Below, piece by piece: positions 47,960 through 59,887 of a stretch of DNA of 64,000 nt; the stretch's first letter is position 1, and each line of letters starts with the position of its first letter. A program made the translations under genes and the position numbers. This stretch comes from Oenanthe sinensis (Eukaryota > Streptophyta > Magnoliopsida > Apiales > Apiaceae): contig CM053810.1 in NCBI GenBank assembly GCA_028671895.1, positions 59,707,501-59,771,500 on the forward strand, read 5' to 3'. The notes beneath the pieces are model-generated. The model was not told the DNA's origin, searched no databases, and was given only the letters and a program-made list of their open reading frames with translations.

Positions 47960-49913
47960 ATGTGTTACTGTCAAGTAACTGTAGAAATGTATTTTTAATG
48001 TCTCAACTTGGCTTTCGTGAAATCTTGATTTTAGTATCTGAAATTATGGAGAAATAATTAAATAAATTAATTGATAGCCTAAAATATTTTACTTATAAAT
48101 TCGGCTATTGTTATAACATTTTTTAACTTTAATATCCATACGCATAGGAATATTTTGAGAGTAGTCTTGTTATTAATTCACAATAAAATTTATAAAAATA
48201 TATATATAAGAGCAACTCCTTAAAAGGTGTCGATACATGCTAATGAGATGCCACATGATAAGATGTGGTCAAAATTTGACATTTGAGGGTTCCATTTTTT
48301 TATGAATCTAATCATAAATAAAATATTTATATAACATTTTTATTATTAAATATCATATATATATACATAATTCTTTAAATATTTATTTATATTTAACATG
48401 TTCATGCACAAATTGTTTATTACTTATATAATATATATTTTAAAATAATATAACAGGCAGGGAACTATATTCTAAAATCTTTCATATAATTTATAATTGA
48501 ATATAATATTTTAAAATAAATAAGAAAAGTTAATGTTGATAAAATATTTTAATAAATATAGATGAAAAATGAGATAAGTTGAAAAAAGCGTATTTTAATA
48601 TCCGTACGGAATAAACAGTGTTAGCAAGCAGATGATATGAATCCAGCACAAATTAACATTTGTATGACAAGACAACCAAAACCTCAGATACAACTGGATG
48701 AGTGTGCATTGGAATAACAGCAAGGTGTAACAGAGCCATCAATATGGCTAGACTGGTCACAGCAGGAAATTGAGCTACGAAAGATGGAGTTGTAGCAGCA
48801 ATAATGATGATTTATTATTTGCCAGCAACTCCAAGGCCTGAGTATACAAAATCTTTTCCTGTTAGACTTGTAGCTTTCCTGTATGAATATCCATCACGAG
48901 TCGTGAGCTTTTGACCAATGCTTAAGCTCATACATTTTTGCAGATACAAGTTTTTGAGTGGTTAGCGGATTCCCCATTTTTTCGTAATTTCATTATTTAT
49001 GGCACTGTTTCGGCTTGTTAGTAATTGATGATATTAAATGCCATCATCAACTGCGAATGTTCCTGGAGCGCAGCAATTATAAGGATTAAGGAGACTGTGG
49101 TTTTCGGGTACAGAGGAACAGCCTTTAACTATGCCTCAAGCCCCGATTTATGAAAGTCTATCTGAGTTACATCAAGCCTTGACCTTGTTTATTGATGAAA
49201 AGGATCAACTACAATTCAATCGGGAAAAATAAATCCATCAATATCAGCCACACGGGGAAAGCCTAAAGAATTGCAAGTTGCCATAGAAATGTATAGAAGA
49301 TGCGGCATATGTTTGTGTGCCAGCCAAAAAACAACAAATTTTATGGCTCTTGTAATTTTGTTGAAAGCTTTGAAACAAAAGTTTTGTCGCTCTTAGAAAC
49401 AACACTTTATTTCTTGTAGAGTTATTATCCTACAACACTACAACCAAGTTCAGTATTTAACTGATTAGTTAACAGTTTTCGAAAAGTTGATTTACTCGCG
49501 CTCAAATGCCTTCTAGTATAACAATCTAACTGTAAATCTACTCACCTCTTTACACGGCTGCCATTATACAAATCAAAAAGATAAATTTAGGTTGGGAAAT
49601 TGAAAACACACTAAAATTGAGGTTATAACTTCTTATAAACATACAACTGAAACTCCTCGAATTTTGCAACAGGAAACCAGAAAAACAAACAATTAACCAT
49701 GACTTGGAAAAACTGTTTTCTGAATACGAGAATCACTTACTTGGTGCATTACATAAAACTATTCAATTTCAAGAACCCAATGGTTAATACATAATAATGC
49801 ATACCAATCACCTACATCCAAGATTCTTTGTTTCCTTACAAATAACATATAACCAAACTCTACGCAACAATCAAGAACAGCAATATTCATGTGCTATAAA
49901 AACTAGCAAATAA
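47960..49913. other. Intergenic DNA with possible coding relics
   Basis: About 2 kb between MOB1 and OPR3. The stretch 48620-49230 is less AT-rich than its surroundings and contains short plus-strand pieces that look coding, such as PSIWLDWSQQEIELRKMEL (about 48739-48795) and PQAPIYESLSELHQALTLF (about 49134-49190), separated by stops. I cannot identify a source gene. They could be a decayed processed pseudogene or transposon fragment. Confidence 0.3.
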
Positions 49914-52588
49914 TCAAAGGCGTGACAAAGGTGCGTCACTCTGATTTCCTTCGCTGTAAAAAGGGTAATCCGTATATCCAACTACAGGATCTTGAGTATA
50001 GAAAGTAGCTCTGACATACCTATTTAAAGGTGCATTATTCTTGAGTCTCAAAACCAAGTCTGGATTTGAGATAAACAGTCGGCCATATGACACTAGATCA
50101 GCGTCGCCTTGAGCCACAGCTTCAATTCCTAGTGCACGAGTGTAGCCACCACTGCCAATGAAAGTTCCCTCATAAGCTCTTCTCCAAGTCCTAATTAATT
50201 CAGCTTCCTCGACTTCACTGACATGCCTCCCTGATTCTGTTTGGCCATAAGCTGTGTACCTAGGCTGAGTTATATGGAGATAAGCAAGTTTGGATCCCGA
50301 GTCTAGCTGGAATTTATTAAGCCTCTCAATAACTGCTAAGCCAAGGCTGCGTGGATCCGAGTCCTTAGCATCAAGGTGATCAATTGCTGGTGAAATTCTG
50401 AGCCCCACACGATCTATGCCAATGGCTGAAACTACTGCCTCAACTACTTGCATTACAAATTTGCAGCGGTTTGCAAGTGATCCACCATACTCATCTGTGC
50501 GATCATTGATGCCATCCTTTAAGAATTGATCAATGAGGTAGCCATGTGCTCCATGGATTTCAATTCCATCAAAACCTAATTATTATTTTCAGTATCAGTT
50601 ATCTATATATAGTATAAAAATTCTACTAGTATGACATTTAAAATGGTAATCAAACTGTGACAACGTGCCCAGAATTTGAGTTTAAGATTAACTTGGTAAA
50701 CTTTCTGCAGTCAAACTATAGTGACTGTAAACATACACTTAGCATTTAATTGCTATTCTAATTCAAACATTTGCTGCAATTAAACTTTAATCAGCAATTC
50801 CGCCCCACTGTTACACATGTATAATAGTATTACAGACATGGCATGTGCCATGTGGCACTTACGGCTGCGTCTGATTGATGCAGTTCTAACTAGCGTAGCA
50901 TGCACATAAGTTGAATGTATCAAGCCAGGCGAATTTACCTGCTTCTATGGCATTTATTGCAGCCTGGCGGTAATGTTCCACCTCCTCTGCTATTTCATGG
51001 ATTGACAAAGCACGTGGTTTCGGGTAAGTACCGAATTTACCATCTGGCATCAGTATTTTCCACCTGTTTGATATTGGATTTGATGTTGAGGATATTGGTG
51101 ATGCCCCATCAAGTTGATACACTGATCAAGTCATAAGTTTACTAGTTTAGATTCAGTATATCAAAGTTTATATATCCAACAGTAAATCATAACATTTGCA
51201 TTATGGTGACATGCAACTAGTTACCTAGGAGTAAAGCACCTTAACAATAGCTAATTTTTTTGTTACATTGCTACCTTATATTGCCAGCATAAAAGTGAAT
51301 CACAGGCACTAAAGGCAACCAAAGTTTAAGATCCTTAGTAGCAAACTTCAAACTATTTTCCACTAGCATACAATTAACATTTCAAAACATGTTAAAAAAT
51401 TACTGCATTTATCTATACTATTCAAATGTCAGAATAAAAATAGAAGTAAAACTTAATAAGTTTCTAACAAAAATAAATAATTAGATCCTAAATGCTAAAA
51501 AATAATGTACAAGTATGACCTCAATAAAATCAATAAATTCGAGAAAAAACTGTCCACCCCAATTCCGAATAATAAAAAGAACGGTTCATATATAACCTTG
51601 ATTAAGTAAAAAAAAATCTTGAATGATATTAGTTGATAGAGATACATAATGCGGTAATCCAGAGTTTAAAAATGAGTAATCTCCAAGACTGACATCAAAA
51701 CATAAAGAACTATGAACAAGAATCTAACTTTGATGCAGCAAATACCTTGATGAGATGCTCTACCAACATGCCAAAGTTGACAAAAAATAACAGCTCCCTT
51801 CTTGTGGACTGCATCCACCACTTTCTTCCAAGCTTCCACTTGTTCTTTATTGTATATTCCTGGAACATGAGGAAAACTAGTTCCCCACAACATTAATTTT
51901 ACAATAATTCGCGCAAGGATAAATCTTCTCCCACTCGAAATAGATCCAATCCAACGGCTTTATATTTAATCATTCGGAACTGACTTTATAAAATGATGAC
52001 TACTTGTCCTAATGTGAATTATTAAAGTAACAAATTCTTTGGAACTTTATATCTATTGTTTTTTCAGTGGAGGGGTCATGAAAAAGAAAGCATGATGTGC
52101 CTAAACATGTCATTTTTTTCCTAAAACATAATGAAATCTAAAATTATTGGCAAGAACACACTTGATCAAATAAGTTGAAATGACGAAATTACCCGGCAGC
52201 CGTGGGGCAAGTCATGGTACCCTCAGTGATGAGAAGACCACCATGAGTTGATCTCTGAGTATAGTATTCAGCCAGTGCTGGTTGTGGAATTCCATTTATA
52301 GCCCTGCACCTTGTCATAGGTGCCAATACCACCCTGCATACACAAACAAAATACAAGGGCAAAACCGTCACATTAAACAAAACATCATTTCATTCCCTCG
52401 CATGCCCCTCCCAAACCAACTTGCATACATGGTCGGAAACAATTATTCCGGCAAAAACTCCGGTGCTAGGCCGGAACACAGAAAAATAAATAAAAGTGTA
52501 GAACTGACCTGTGAGACAGATTGAACTTGCCCATCTTGTATGGAGAGAAGAGCGTTGGATTCTTATCGGACGGTGATGAATCAGGCAT
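49914..52588 (-). CDS. OPR3: 12-oxophytodienoate reductase 3 (peroxisomal)
   Basis: FMN-dependent old-yellow-enzyme family reductase that reduces 12-oxophytodienoic acid in the jasmonate pathway. Five exons on the minus strand: 52588-52509, 52333-52193, 51876-51746, 51121-50939, 50575-49914; 398 residues, close to OPR3 (about 391). Visible blocks: VVLAPMTRCRA (FMN region), LITEGT, FCQLWHVGRASH, then IHGAHGYLIDQFLKDGIND with the ligand-binding His186/His189 and the catalytic Tyr191, DEYGGS, and SYGRLFISNPDL (phosphate-binding end). The C-terminus is SRL, a type 1 peroxisomal targeting signal. That tail and the TFYTQDPVVGYTDYPF ending separate OPR3 from the cytosolic OPR1/2. Junctions are GT-AG and phases close. 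No defect seen. OPR3 genes are typically wound and jasmonate inducible; the promoter was not analysed for this. Confidence 0.95.
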
Positions 52589-53367
52589 GATGATTGGTCG
52601 GAGCTGTGCCGGCGATGATACTGATCAAATGATATGACTCACTACTACTTTTCACAAATATAAGTAGTGTGTGTTTGCATATATATATATATATATATAA
52701 GGATTGTGTCTCATGCGGAGACGGTAAGGAAATAAAACGTGCGTGTATACAAAAAATATAAAGTACTAATAGTATTGACTTTTCGTATGTTTTGTTTCTC
52801 CGTCCATTTCTTTTTGCGTATGTATTTTCCAAATCTGTTGCCTATGTAACGCTCATGTTGTTTATTTTTCTCATTCATAAGATTATTATTATTCGATCAT
52901 ATAATATTCTCATCGGATTATTGATACCGTAAACAAGTATTTTTTTTAAATGACTAGGATCCCGAATTAATATCCAAATGATACGTGTACGTTTTATTAG
53001 TCTTAGTAATATATGTGTAAGTAATTAAAATGTTTGATACTATATTCTATCATCTATTCACATTATTTGAGAATAAATTTTGATATCCAACTTGATATTC
53101 TATCCTACTTTTTTTTTATCGACTCGAAAATTAAGTATCTTATGTTCTCGCGCGAGTATAATGATGGCTAAATTATGATTAATTAAATTAATAAACATGT
53201 ATAATGTTATCAAATACGATGATATCATTTTTGCATAATCTTTAACAAAACATGCTTGAACTGAAACACAAACAGTACAAGCCAAGCCGTGAATCAAGAA
53301 AGATAAAATCACCCAACTAAAAAGATCAGGCCATGTTCATTGACTTAAGAATTGGATACACCACAGT
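52589..53367. other. OPR3 upstream region
   Basis: Contains the OPR3 leader and promoter on the minus strand, including a (TA)n microsatellite at about 52679-52699. It runs into the truncated end of the copia element. No further gene recognised. Confidence 0.5.
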
Positions 53368-55145
53368 TCATGTACAGTTGGGTTCACTTAACAGCAACTC
53401 AACACAACGGTGCTTCTGTGAAACCCAAGTTATCACACTTTCATTTAAATAGAACATCATTCCACCAGTGCTTTTCCTATCATCCACATTACTTGCAAGA
53501 TCACTGTCACTATACCCAAACAACATATGATTACCTGATCCCTTTGAATATATCAAGTCATACTCCAACGTTCCTTTTACATAGTGTAGTATCCGCTTAA
53601 TAGCATTCAGATGGAGCATCGTTGGCCTTTCCATGAATCTACTTACAACCCCAACATCATACCATATATCTGGTCGCGTGTGAACTAAATATCTCAGGCC
53701 ACCCACCAAGCTCTTGTATTGTGTTGAATCAACATCCTTCCTTATAACATATTTATCGATTTTAATCTTTGACTCCATGAGATATTTGGTTGGGTTGTAG
53801 TCAATCATGCCTGTTTTCTCCAGTATTTTTTTAGCATACACACTTTGCTTTAACTGAATGTGATCCCTATTCTGATCGACCTCAATACCAAGATAATAGG
53901 ACAATTTTCCCAAGTCACTCAAATCAAATTCACTACTTATTTGCTTCTTGAAATTGATAATATTAAACAGACTTGTACTAGTACCTAATAAATCATCAAC
54001 ATATACACCAATGATTAAAGATTCATTACCTTCTCATTTGGTGTAGACTGCATGTTCATATGGACACTTGGTAAACCCTAGTTTTTCAAGAAACTTTCTC
54101 AATCGTGCATACCAGGCCCGTGGGCCTTGTCGAATAGCGTTTTCAACAGCTTGTACACCTTCTGCTCTTGATTTTCTTTCACATAACCTTCTGGTTGCAA
54201 AACATACACTTCTTCTTGAATCTCGCCATTTAAAAACGCGGATTTGACATCGAAATGATGTATCTCCCAACCATTCTTGGCTGACAAAGCAAGTAATAGT
54301 CGTACTGTTTCTAGACGCGTAACAGGTGCAAAGACTTCTTCAAAATCAATACCTTGTTTTTGCACGTACCCTTTAGCCACGAATCTCGCCTTATGTTTTA
54401 TTATGGCTCCATTTGTATCCTTCTTCAGCTTGAAAACCCATTTCAAACCAATCGCCTTGTGACCTGGTGGTAAATCTGTCAACCTCCAGGTATTGTTTTT
54501 CTCGATAGATTCTAGTTCACTCTTCATGGCTTGTTTCCATTCATTCTCCTTCGCAGCTTGGTCATACGAGCTGGGTTTTTCCACACTTAACAATAATAAA
54601 TCATCAGCCATCTCGATCTCCTCTGTATCATTGTATACATCGCTGAGAAGTCTAAACTTTGTGGGTTCACTACTAGTCGTGGATGACCCAGTAGACCCTT
54701 CTTCGCTTGAGGACTCAGATATACCAGATGCTAGTGACTGCATGGGAGTAGTAGGCTCATGCTCTGTTTCAGTGTTATCCACCTCATCTGATGGTTTGCC
54801 AAAAATTGTAAACGAGCCAGGAAACATCACCTCATCTTTAGACTGCTGCTCCCACGGCCAGAATTTTGATTCTTGAAACACGACATCTCTGCTTACGTGC
54901 AACATCACAAGTTTTGGATCATATAACTGATTCGCTTTTGTTCCTGGCTCTTTTCCTAGGTACACTACTGGTTTGTTACGGTCGTCTAACTTTTTTACAT
55001 GCACTGCTGGTATCTTCATGTATGCTACGCAGCCAAACACTTTTATGTGTCCAAGACTCGGTTTGTTATTAGTCCAAGCTTCATAAGGGGTTCTGCCATG
55101 CAATACTCGTGTAGGCAACCGGTTAAGAATGTAAATCGAGTGACG
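53368..55145 (-). pseudogene. Ty1/copia polyprotein, 3' part (integrase end, RT, RNase H start)
   Basis: Minus-strand continuation of the copia element whose 5' part lies at 63163-64000. From 55145 downwards: end of the integrase region (HSIYILNRLPTRVLHGRTPY), the integrase C-terminal region, then reverse transcriptase (WRLTDLPPGHKAIGLKWVF, KARFVAKGYVQKQGIDF, FDVKSAFLNGE and YVDDLL at about 53985-54002) and the start of RNase H (GYSDSDLASNVDDRKSTGG, ITWVSQK). Breaks: a frameshift near 54110-54140, an in-frame TGA at 54034-54036, and loss of frame after SQKHRC. The rest of RNase H and the 3' LTR are not found beyond about 53368, so the element is truncated. It is not functional. Confidence 0.9.
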
Positions 55146-55364
55146 TACTACAAGAAAAACTGTCATAAACATTGGTTGATGGCCGATGTCTATTTTGAAT
55201 CAGTACCGATGTCTTTGTGGGTGTGTTTAAAAATACCCCTATTAGACATCGGTTTTTGCCCGATGTTAAAGTAGCTATTAGACATCAATTAATCTCTCAT
55301 TTCCAATGTCTAATTAGAAATTACACATCAGTCGACAACTAAGAAATGTTGTCTATAAAAACTA

Positions 55365-55571
55365 CTCTCTACGTCTCATCCATTTGTTTACATTTCGGAG
55401 AGGGTGTCCAGCACGCATTTTAAGGTACATATAAAGTATAGTTACATGTTTAAATTTGTATTCAAAGAAAAAAAATTAAAAAATAAGTTATGGAACTATA
55501 ATTTATATACACCTTAAAATATGTATCGGACACTCTCTCCCAAATATAAACAAATGGGGTGACTGAGGGAG
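55365..55571. mobile_element. Stowaway MITE inside the CACTA element
   Basis: The ends are CTCTCTACGTCTCATCCATT and, reverse complemented, CTCCCTCAGTCACCCCATTT, the Stowaway terminal pattern (Tc1/mariner group). It is flanked by TA on both sides (55363-55364 and 55572-55573). The two halves are inverted copies along most of the 207 bp. It interrupts the left subterminal repeat array, so it arrived after the CACTA element formed. Confidence 0.9.
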
Positions 55572-55573
55572 TA

Positions 55574-56720
55574 AGACATTAGAACCTTTCTTAAAACTGA
55601 TGTGAAGTATATAATAGACACCATGCCTTCTACATGTAACTGATGTATAATGTTAATTAAAACATAAGACATTTAAGTAAAATCGGATGTATATGTTAAC
55701 AATAGGCATCAGGACTTTAGGTAAAAACTGATGTGTAAGTGGTTTATAGACATCAGTTATTTTACTATAATTGTTGTTATTATAATTATTGTCTAAATAG
55801 CTATTAAACATCTGTTTTGTGTCTATTAACTGTTGTCTAATTTTGTGTTAGACATCGCTTTATTTTAAAAATCCATTGTCTTAGTAGTTCTTAGACATCG
55901 GTTTTTTCAATTATTAAAAATAAAACTGATGTTGCATTCTATGTTTTACACCAGTTTTCTTCTTTTTGATTATTGTCTTCTACTAGCTAAAAAAACCCCT
56001 TGCTACATATAGTTGGTATAACCATCCAAAAAATAACCACAATCCTGCAACATATATAACCATCCGTAAAATCAACAAGACCGCTATAGTAGCAGTAACC
56101 ATCCACAAAACCAACTAAATTTTTACACATGCAATCCTTCAAATTCTAGTCAAATGTACAATCCAGATGCGATTATAATAAACCTTGCCGAAAGAAGATA
56201 GTCAAATGCGGTCTTGGATAAATTGGAGAGTCTCAATCCGCACCGCATCAAGCTCAGACATAGTGTAAGACTTTCAAGACTTGGTCATCCACTACATTGA
56301 TGCAAGAAAAAACAATAAATAACTATCAATAAAATATAGACTCTGGCCTATATTATCCATTATAATCAGACTTTAGGCTTAGTTACAGGCAGTATATGAT
56401 ATCCAACATTCAACTACCACAAAACTCTAAAGATGTTACGAAATTTCGATCTATGAATCTTTTCATTGTCTATTTTCTCCTTACATGTTTGAAAAGTAAA
56501 AAAGGCTATGGTAGGCCTACAAGTCTTTAGTTTTACATTGCCAATATTATAGGTATACAGCCAAAATGACTATAAGGCTTGAACCGTAATCTGTGAAGTT
56601 ATTACCAAGATAATTTCATATCCAATGGAATCATAGAGTTGTTTTTCCAGTTAAATTGGAAGGGATTAAATAAGTCAAAAATAGTATAAAGAAACGGTGA
56701 AGATACGCCACTACTTTACC
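55574..56720. other. CACTA interior, left of the viral block
   Basis: Subterminal repeat words continue to about 55970. From there to 56720 I see AT-rich non-coding sequence. It should correspond to the intron, and possibly downstream part, of the captured CNX1 segment. I looked for the next MoeA-domain exon on the minus strand and did not find it. Confidence 0.5.
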
Positions 56721-56722
56721 TT
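56686..56722. repeat. 37-bp direct repeat, left flank of the viral block
   Basis: ATAAAGAAACGGTGAAGATA plus the following 17 bases recur at 60034-60070 with one mismatch. The two copies bracket the pararetrovirus-like block exactly. Confidence 0.9.
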
Positions 56723-57588
56723 TAACATGTTAATAGGGGATCTCATCATCTATTAACCCTAAAAAGGGAAGGAATATAGATGATATTATATATAAACAAG
56801 CATATATAACAGAATTCATTATGAATTTTTAAATATCCATAATTTCTAACCAATACTAATATCATAGAAATAATTATTTTACCAGTAACATAAATAGTAA
56901 TCATTAGTTTAGGGTATTACCTAGTATTTGTATTTTCTGGGCAGGGGTTATTTAACATGTTAATAGGGGATCTCATCATCTATTAACCCTAAAAAAGGAA
57001 GAAATATAGATGATATTGCATATAAACAAGCATATATAACAGAATTCATTATAAATTTTTAAATATCCATAATTTCTAACCAATACAAATATCAAGATCA
57101 CAAATAATTACTTTACCAATAACATAAATAGTAATCATTAGTTTAGGGTATTACCTAGTATTTGTATTTCAGATCACCTTAGCTTTCAACCTTCCCTGGC
57201 TTCTTGTTCCTCCTGGAATCTGGCCTGGCTTCTGGGATTGCCTAGAATATCCTCTAAAATACTATACTCAATAATACTCTTAGACTAACAAATACAAAAT
57301 ATGATTTTAGTAGAGTAATATTTATGATCTCTTGATATTTTCTTAGTTGAAACTATGGATGAGAGAGAGTTTAGCTAGACATAAGAAATTTCAAACTCAA
57401 GATTTTATTGCAGAGTGTTTTCGATATCTGTTATGTTACAATGAGGCTCCTTATATAGAATTCCTCAGTCTTCTTTGTTACATAATTGAATATTATTTAA
57501 AAGTTCCACCATCTCTTGTCTGCCATGATCTTTATCTTTAAGTTTTCAAAGTCTTCAAAGCTGCATTATCTTTTCTTCTTTTTCAAAG
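56721..57588 (-). repeat. Left arm of the viral inverted repeat (promoter/leader)
   Basis: The reverse complement of this ~868-bp segment matches 58359-59244 nearly throughout. It includes a TATATAAG box (57450-57457 on the minus strand), the AATAAA shortly after it, and a ~230-bp unit repeated in tandem (starts at 56721 and 56951). It stops just short of the primer-binding site that the right arm retains. Confidence 0.9.
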
Positions 57589-57804
57589 ATGTATTATCTC
57601 TTATCTGCCATTGTCTTTTTCTTCTTTTTCATAATTGAGATTCTCTTGGTCGTCCACCATTTGTCTTCTTTTGATATTTTCTTCTGCAGGATTCCTTTTG
57701 TCTAGACAGCTTCATCTTCAATTTTGTAGTATACTACACTTGGTTTATGATTTATTTTGTAGTTCTAAGGACTACATCCTGTTTGTTTTGTAGATAAACT
57801 ACAT

Positions 57805-58358
57805 TTATTTGAAAGGATCAGATGACCCTTTTTCTTTTATTATTTTAATATCTTTCATGACATTAGTAGATATGAATACAGGTCTTTTCTTTGGACTTGC
57901 CATTTCTTGATATTGTTCTATGATTGTTTTTGCATGAGCATATTTGAGATTAATTATTCTATCATACATTCCCTGAAAAATTGTAAAATTAGTTGCAATT
58001 GTTTCATGGGAATAATAAATAGTAATAATCTCTTCCACTTGTGATCTTTTTCCTGAGGATATTATATTGGACTTTCCATTTTTCATCATATCTTCCAATT
58101 TTCCTTTTAATGTTAATAATCCAATAGCTCTTTTAGCCGATAGCCATTCTTGAAAATTTTCTAATGTACAAGGTTCTGGAAGTGTTAACTCTCCACACTC
58201 TCCATTAATATTAGTATTTTTTCTTATCTTAAAAATCTGACATATTACTATAGGTTTTCCTACTAAGTCAGTAGAGACATCAAATATTTGTATTCCATAT
58301 GCCCCTTTTTCAAAGGCTTCCATCATAGCATTTACTGATTCTATAATTATTTCAAAGC
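57805..58358 (-). pseudogene. 3' part of an unidentified viral-type ORF
   Basis: An open minus-strand frame ends at 57805. The sequence upstream of 58359 belongs to the inverted-repeat arm, so the first ~24 residues of the longer open frame (to 58431) are an accident of the rearrangement, and the genuine part begins near GFEIIIESVNAMMEAFEKG. About 184 residues remain. Recognisable features are few: a Lys/Ile-rich composition and a C-terminal SPKKRPVFIS stretch. By position, just before the promoter, it would be the last ORF of the viral genome. I do not recognise the family and infer the role only from order. Confidence 0.45.
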
Positions 58359-59244
58359 CTTTGAAAAAGAAGAAAAGATAATGCAGCTTTGAAGACTTTG
58401 AAGACTTAAAGATAAAGATCATGGCAGACAAGATATTATGAAACTTTTAAATAATATTCAATTATGTAACAAAGAAAACTGAGGAATTCTATATAAGGAG
58501 CCTTATTGTAACATAACAGATATCGAAAACACTCTGCAATAAAATCTTGAGTTTGAAATTTCTTATGTCTAGCTAAACTCTCTCTCATCCATAGTTTCAA
58601 CTAAGAAAATATCAAGAGATCATAAATACTACTCTACTAAAATCATATTTTGTATTTGTTAGTCTAGGAGTATTATTGAGTATAGTATTTTAGAGGATAT
58701 CTTAGGCAATCCCAGAAGCCAGGCCAGATTCCAGGAGGAACAAGAAGCCAGGGAAGGTTGAAAGCTAAGGTGATCTGAAATACAAATACTAGGTAATACC
58801 CTAAACTAATGATTACTATTTATGTTATTGGTAAAGTAATTATTTGTAATCTTGATATTAGTATTGGTTAAAAATTATGGATATTTAAAAATTTATAATG
58901 AATTCTGTTATATATGCTTGTTTATATGCAATATCATCTATATTCCTTCCCTTTTTAGGGTTAATAGATGATGAGATCCCCTATTAACATGTTAAATAAC
59001 CTCTGCCCAGAAAATACAAATAATAGGTAATACCCTAAATTAATGATTACTATTTATGTTACTGGTAAAATAATTATTTCTATGATATTAGTATTGGTTA
59101 GAAATTATGAATATTTAAAAATTCATAATGAATTCTGTTATATATGCTTGTTTATATGTAATATCATCTATATTCCTTCCCTTTTTAGGGTTAATAGATG
59201 ATGAGATCCCCTATTAACATGTTAAATAATCCCTGCCCAGAAAA
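58359..59244 (+). repeat. Right arm of the viral inverted repeat (promoter/leader)
   Basis: Inverted copy of 56721-57588. It holds the TATA box, a polyadenylation-type AATAAA at 58538-58543, a GC-richer block near 58695-58765, and two ~234-bp tandem units starting at about 58779 and 59013. Confidence 0.9.
58490..58497 (+). promoter_or_regulatory. TATA box of the viral-type promoter (TATATAAG)
   Basis: TATATAAG in the context of a strong plant-virus-like TATA element. AATAAA follows 41-48 bases later and the primer-binding site ~750 bases later, spacing like that of pararetroviral genome-length transcripts. A mirror copy at 57450-57457 points the other way. Confidence 0.6.
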
Positions 59245-59257
59245 TGGTATCAGAGCC
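59245..59257 (+). other. Met-tRNA primer-binding site (TGGTATCAGAGCC)
   Basis: TGGTATCAGAGC is the standard complement of the 3' end of plant initiator Met-tRNA, used to prime minus-strand DNA in plant LTR retrotransposons and pararetroviruses. It lies between the promoter/leader arm and the first small ORF. Confidence 0.85.
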
Positions 59258-59310
59258 ATTAATAGGAAAAATTCCGGCGTGAATAGTGAAAAATGAATAG
59301 TAACTTTTAA

Positions 59311-59483
59311 ATGGCAAGATTAATAAGAACTATATTCATGAAATATATATCAGCAGATGAATATAGAAGAACCAGGATAATAGCATGTCTACTAATTAGA
59401 TTTAATAAAAACTCAGGAGATTTATCAAAGAAAACATCTGGAAAAAATTTAAAACAAGCTTTACTTTTAAATAACTATGAATA
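59311..59483 (+). pseudogene. Small viral-type ORF 1 (57 codons)
   Basis: Open frame starting at the ATG at 59311, just after an in-frame TAA. It is basic (MARLIRTIF.., Lys/Arg-rich) and ends at 59483, overlapping the next start codon at 59477 in a different frame. Such start/stop overlaps are typical of the tandem small ORFs of badnavirus/tungrovirus-like genomes. Its short length suggests a degenerate or unusual ORF1. I recognise no motif. Confidence 0.4.
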
Positions 59484-59887
59484 ATATCCAAGATATGTCA
59501 GAAAATTCAATGAATAATAATTTACAAAGAATAAAAAGTATAGCAAATAAGATTCCTACATATAATAAAGAAATTAATCACCATATTGAAAGTTGTAGAA
59601 TAAGTATGGAATTGATAAATGATAAAGACATAATAATAAGATTATTTAGAGAATTATTAGCTAAAAGAGATGAAGAATACAGATTATTAGAAGAAGAACA
59701 TCTAAAATTACAAAGAGAAAAATTTATAAAAGAGTTAGGATGTGAAATAAAAGTAAAAGAATTAAAAGAATTAAAAGAAGTTTTACAAGAACAATATAAA
59801 GTTATAGAAGACCAAGATAAATTAATTAACATATTAAAATTAAATCAAAAAAATGACAGATCCAAATTCACTGAGAAGAAGATTTAA
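59477..59887 (+). pseudogene. Small viral-type ORF 2 (coiled-coil, 136 aa)
   Basis: Intact 136-codon frame. The product is Glu/Lys/Leu-rich from about residue 45 on (ELLAKRDEEYRLLEEEHLKL, then KVKELKELKEVL), so a long coiled coil is expected, as in the small virion-associated proteins of some pararetroviruses. It overlaps ORF 1 at its start and the next ATG (59853) at its end. The sequence is highly A-rich, unlike the neighbouring host exons. The role is inferred from position and coiled coil only. Confidence 0.5.

Noticed and set aside
54493..54876. 127-residue plus-strand open frame
   Set aside because: It is antisense to the copia integrase/reverse transcriptase frame, has no own domain, and exists only because the opposite strand is coding.
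58359..58431. N-terminal residues of the minus-strand frame ending at 57805
   Set aside because: This part is derived from the inverted promoter arm, so it is not original coding sequence.
56721..59244. The two arms as LTRs of a retrotransposon
   Set aside because: LTRs are direct repeats; these arms are inverted, lack TG...CA ends, and the TATA-to-primer-site distance (~750 bp) and overlapping small ORFs suit a pararetrovirus better. Not fully excluded.
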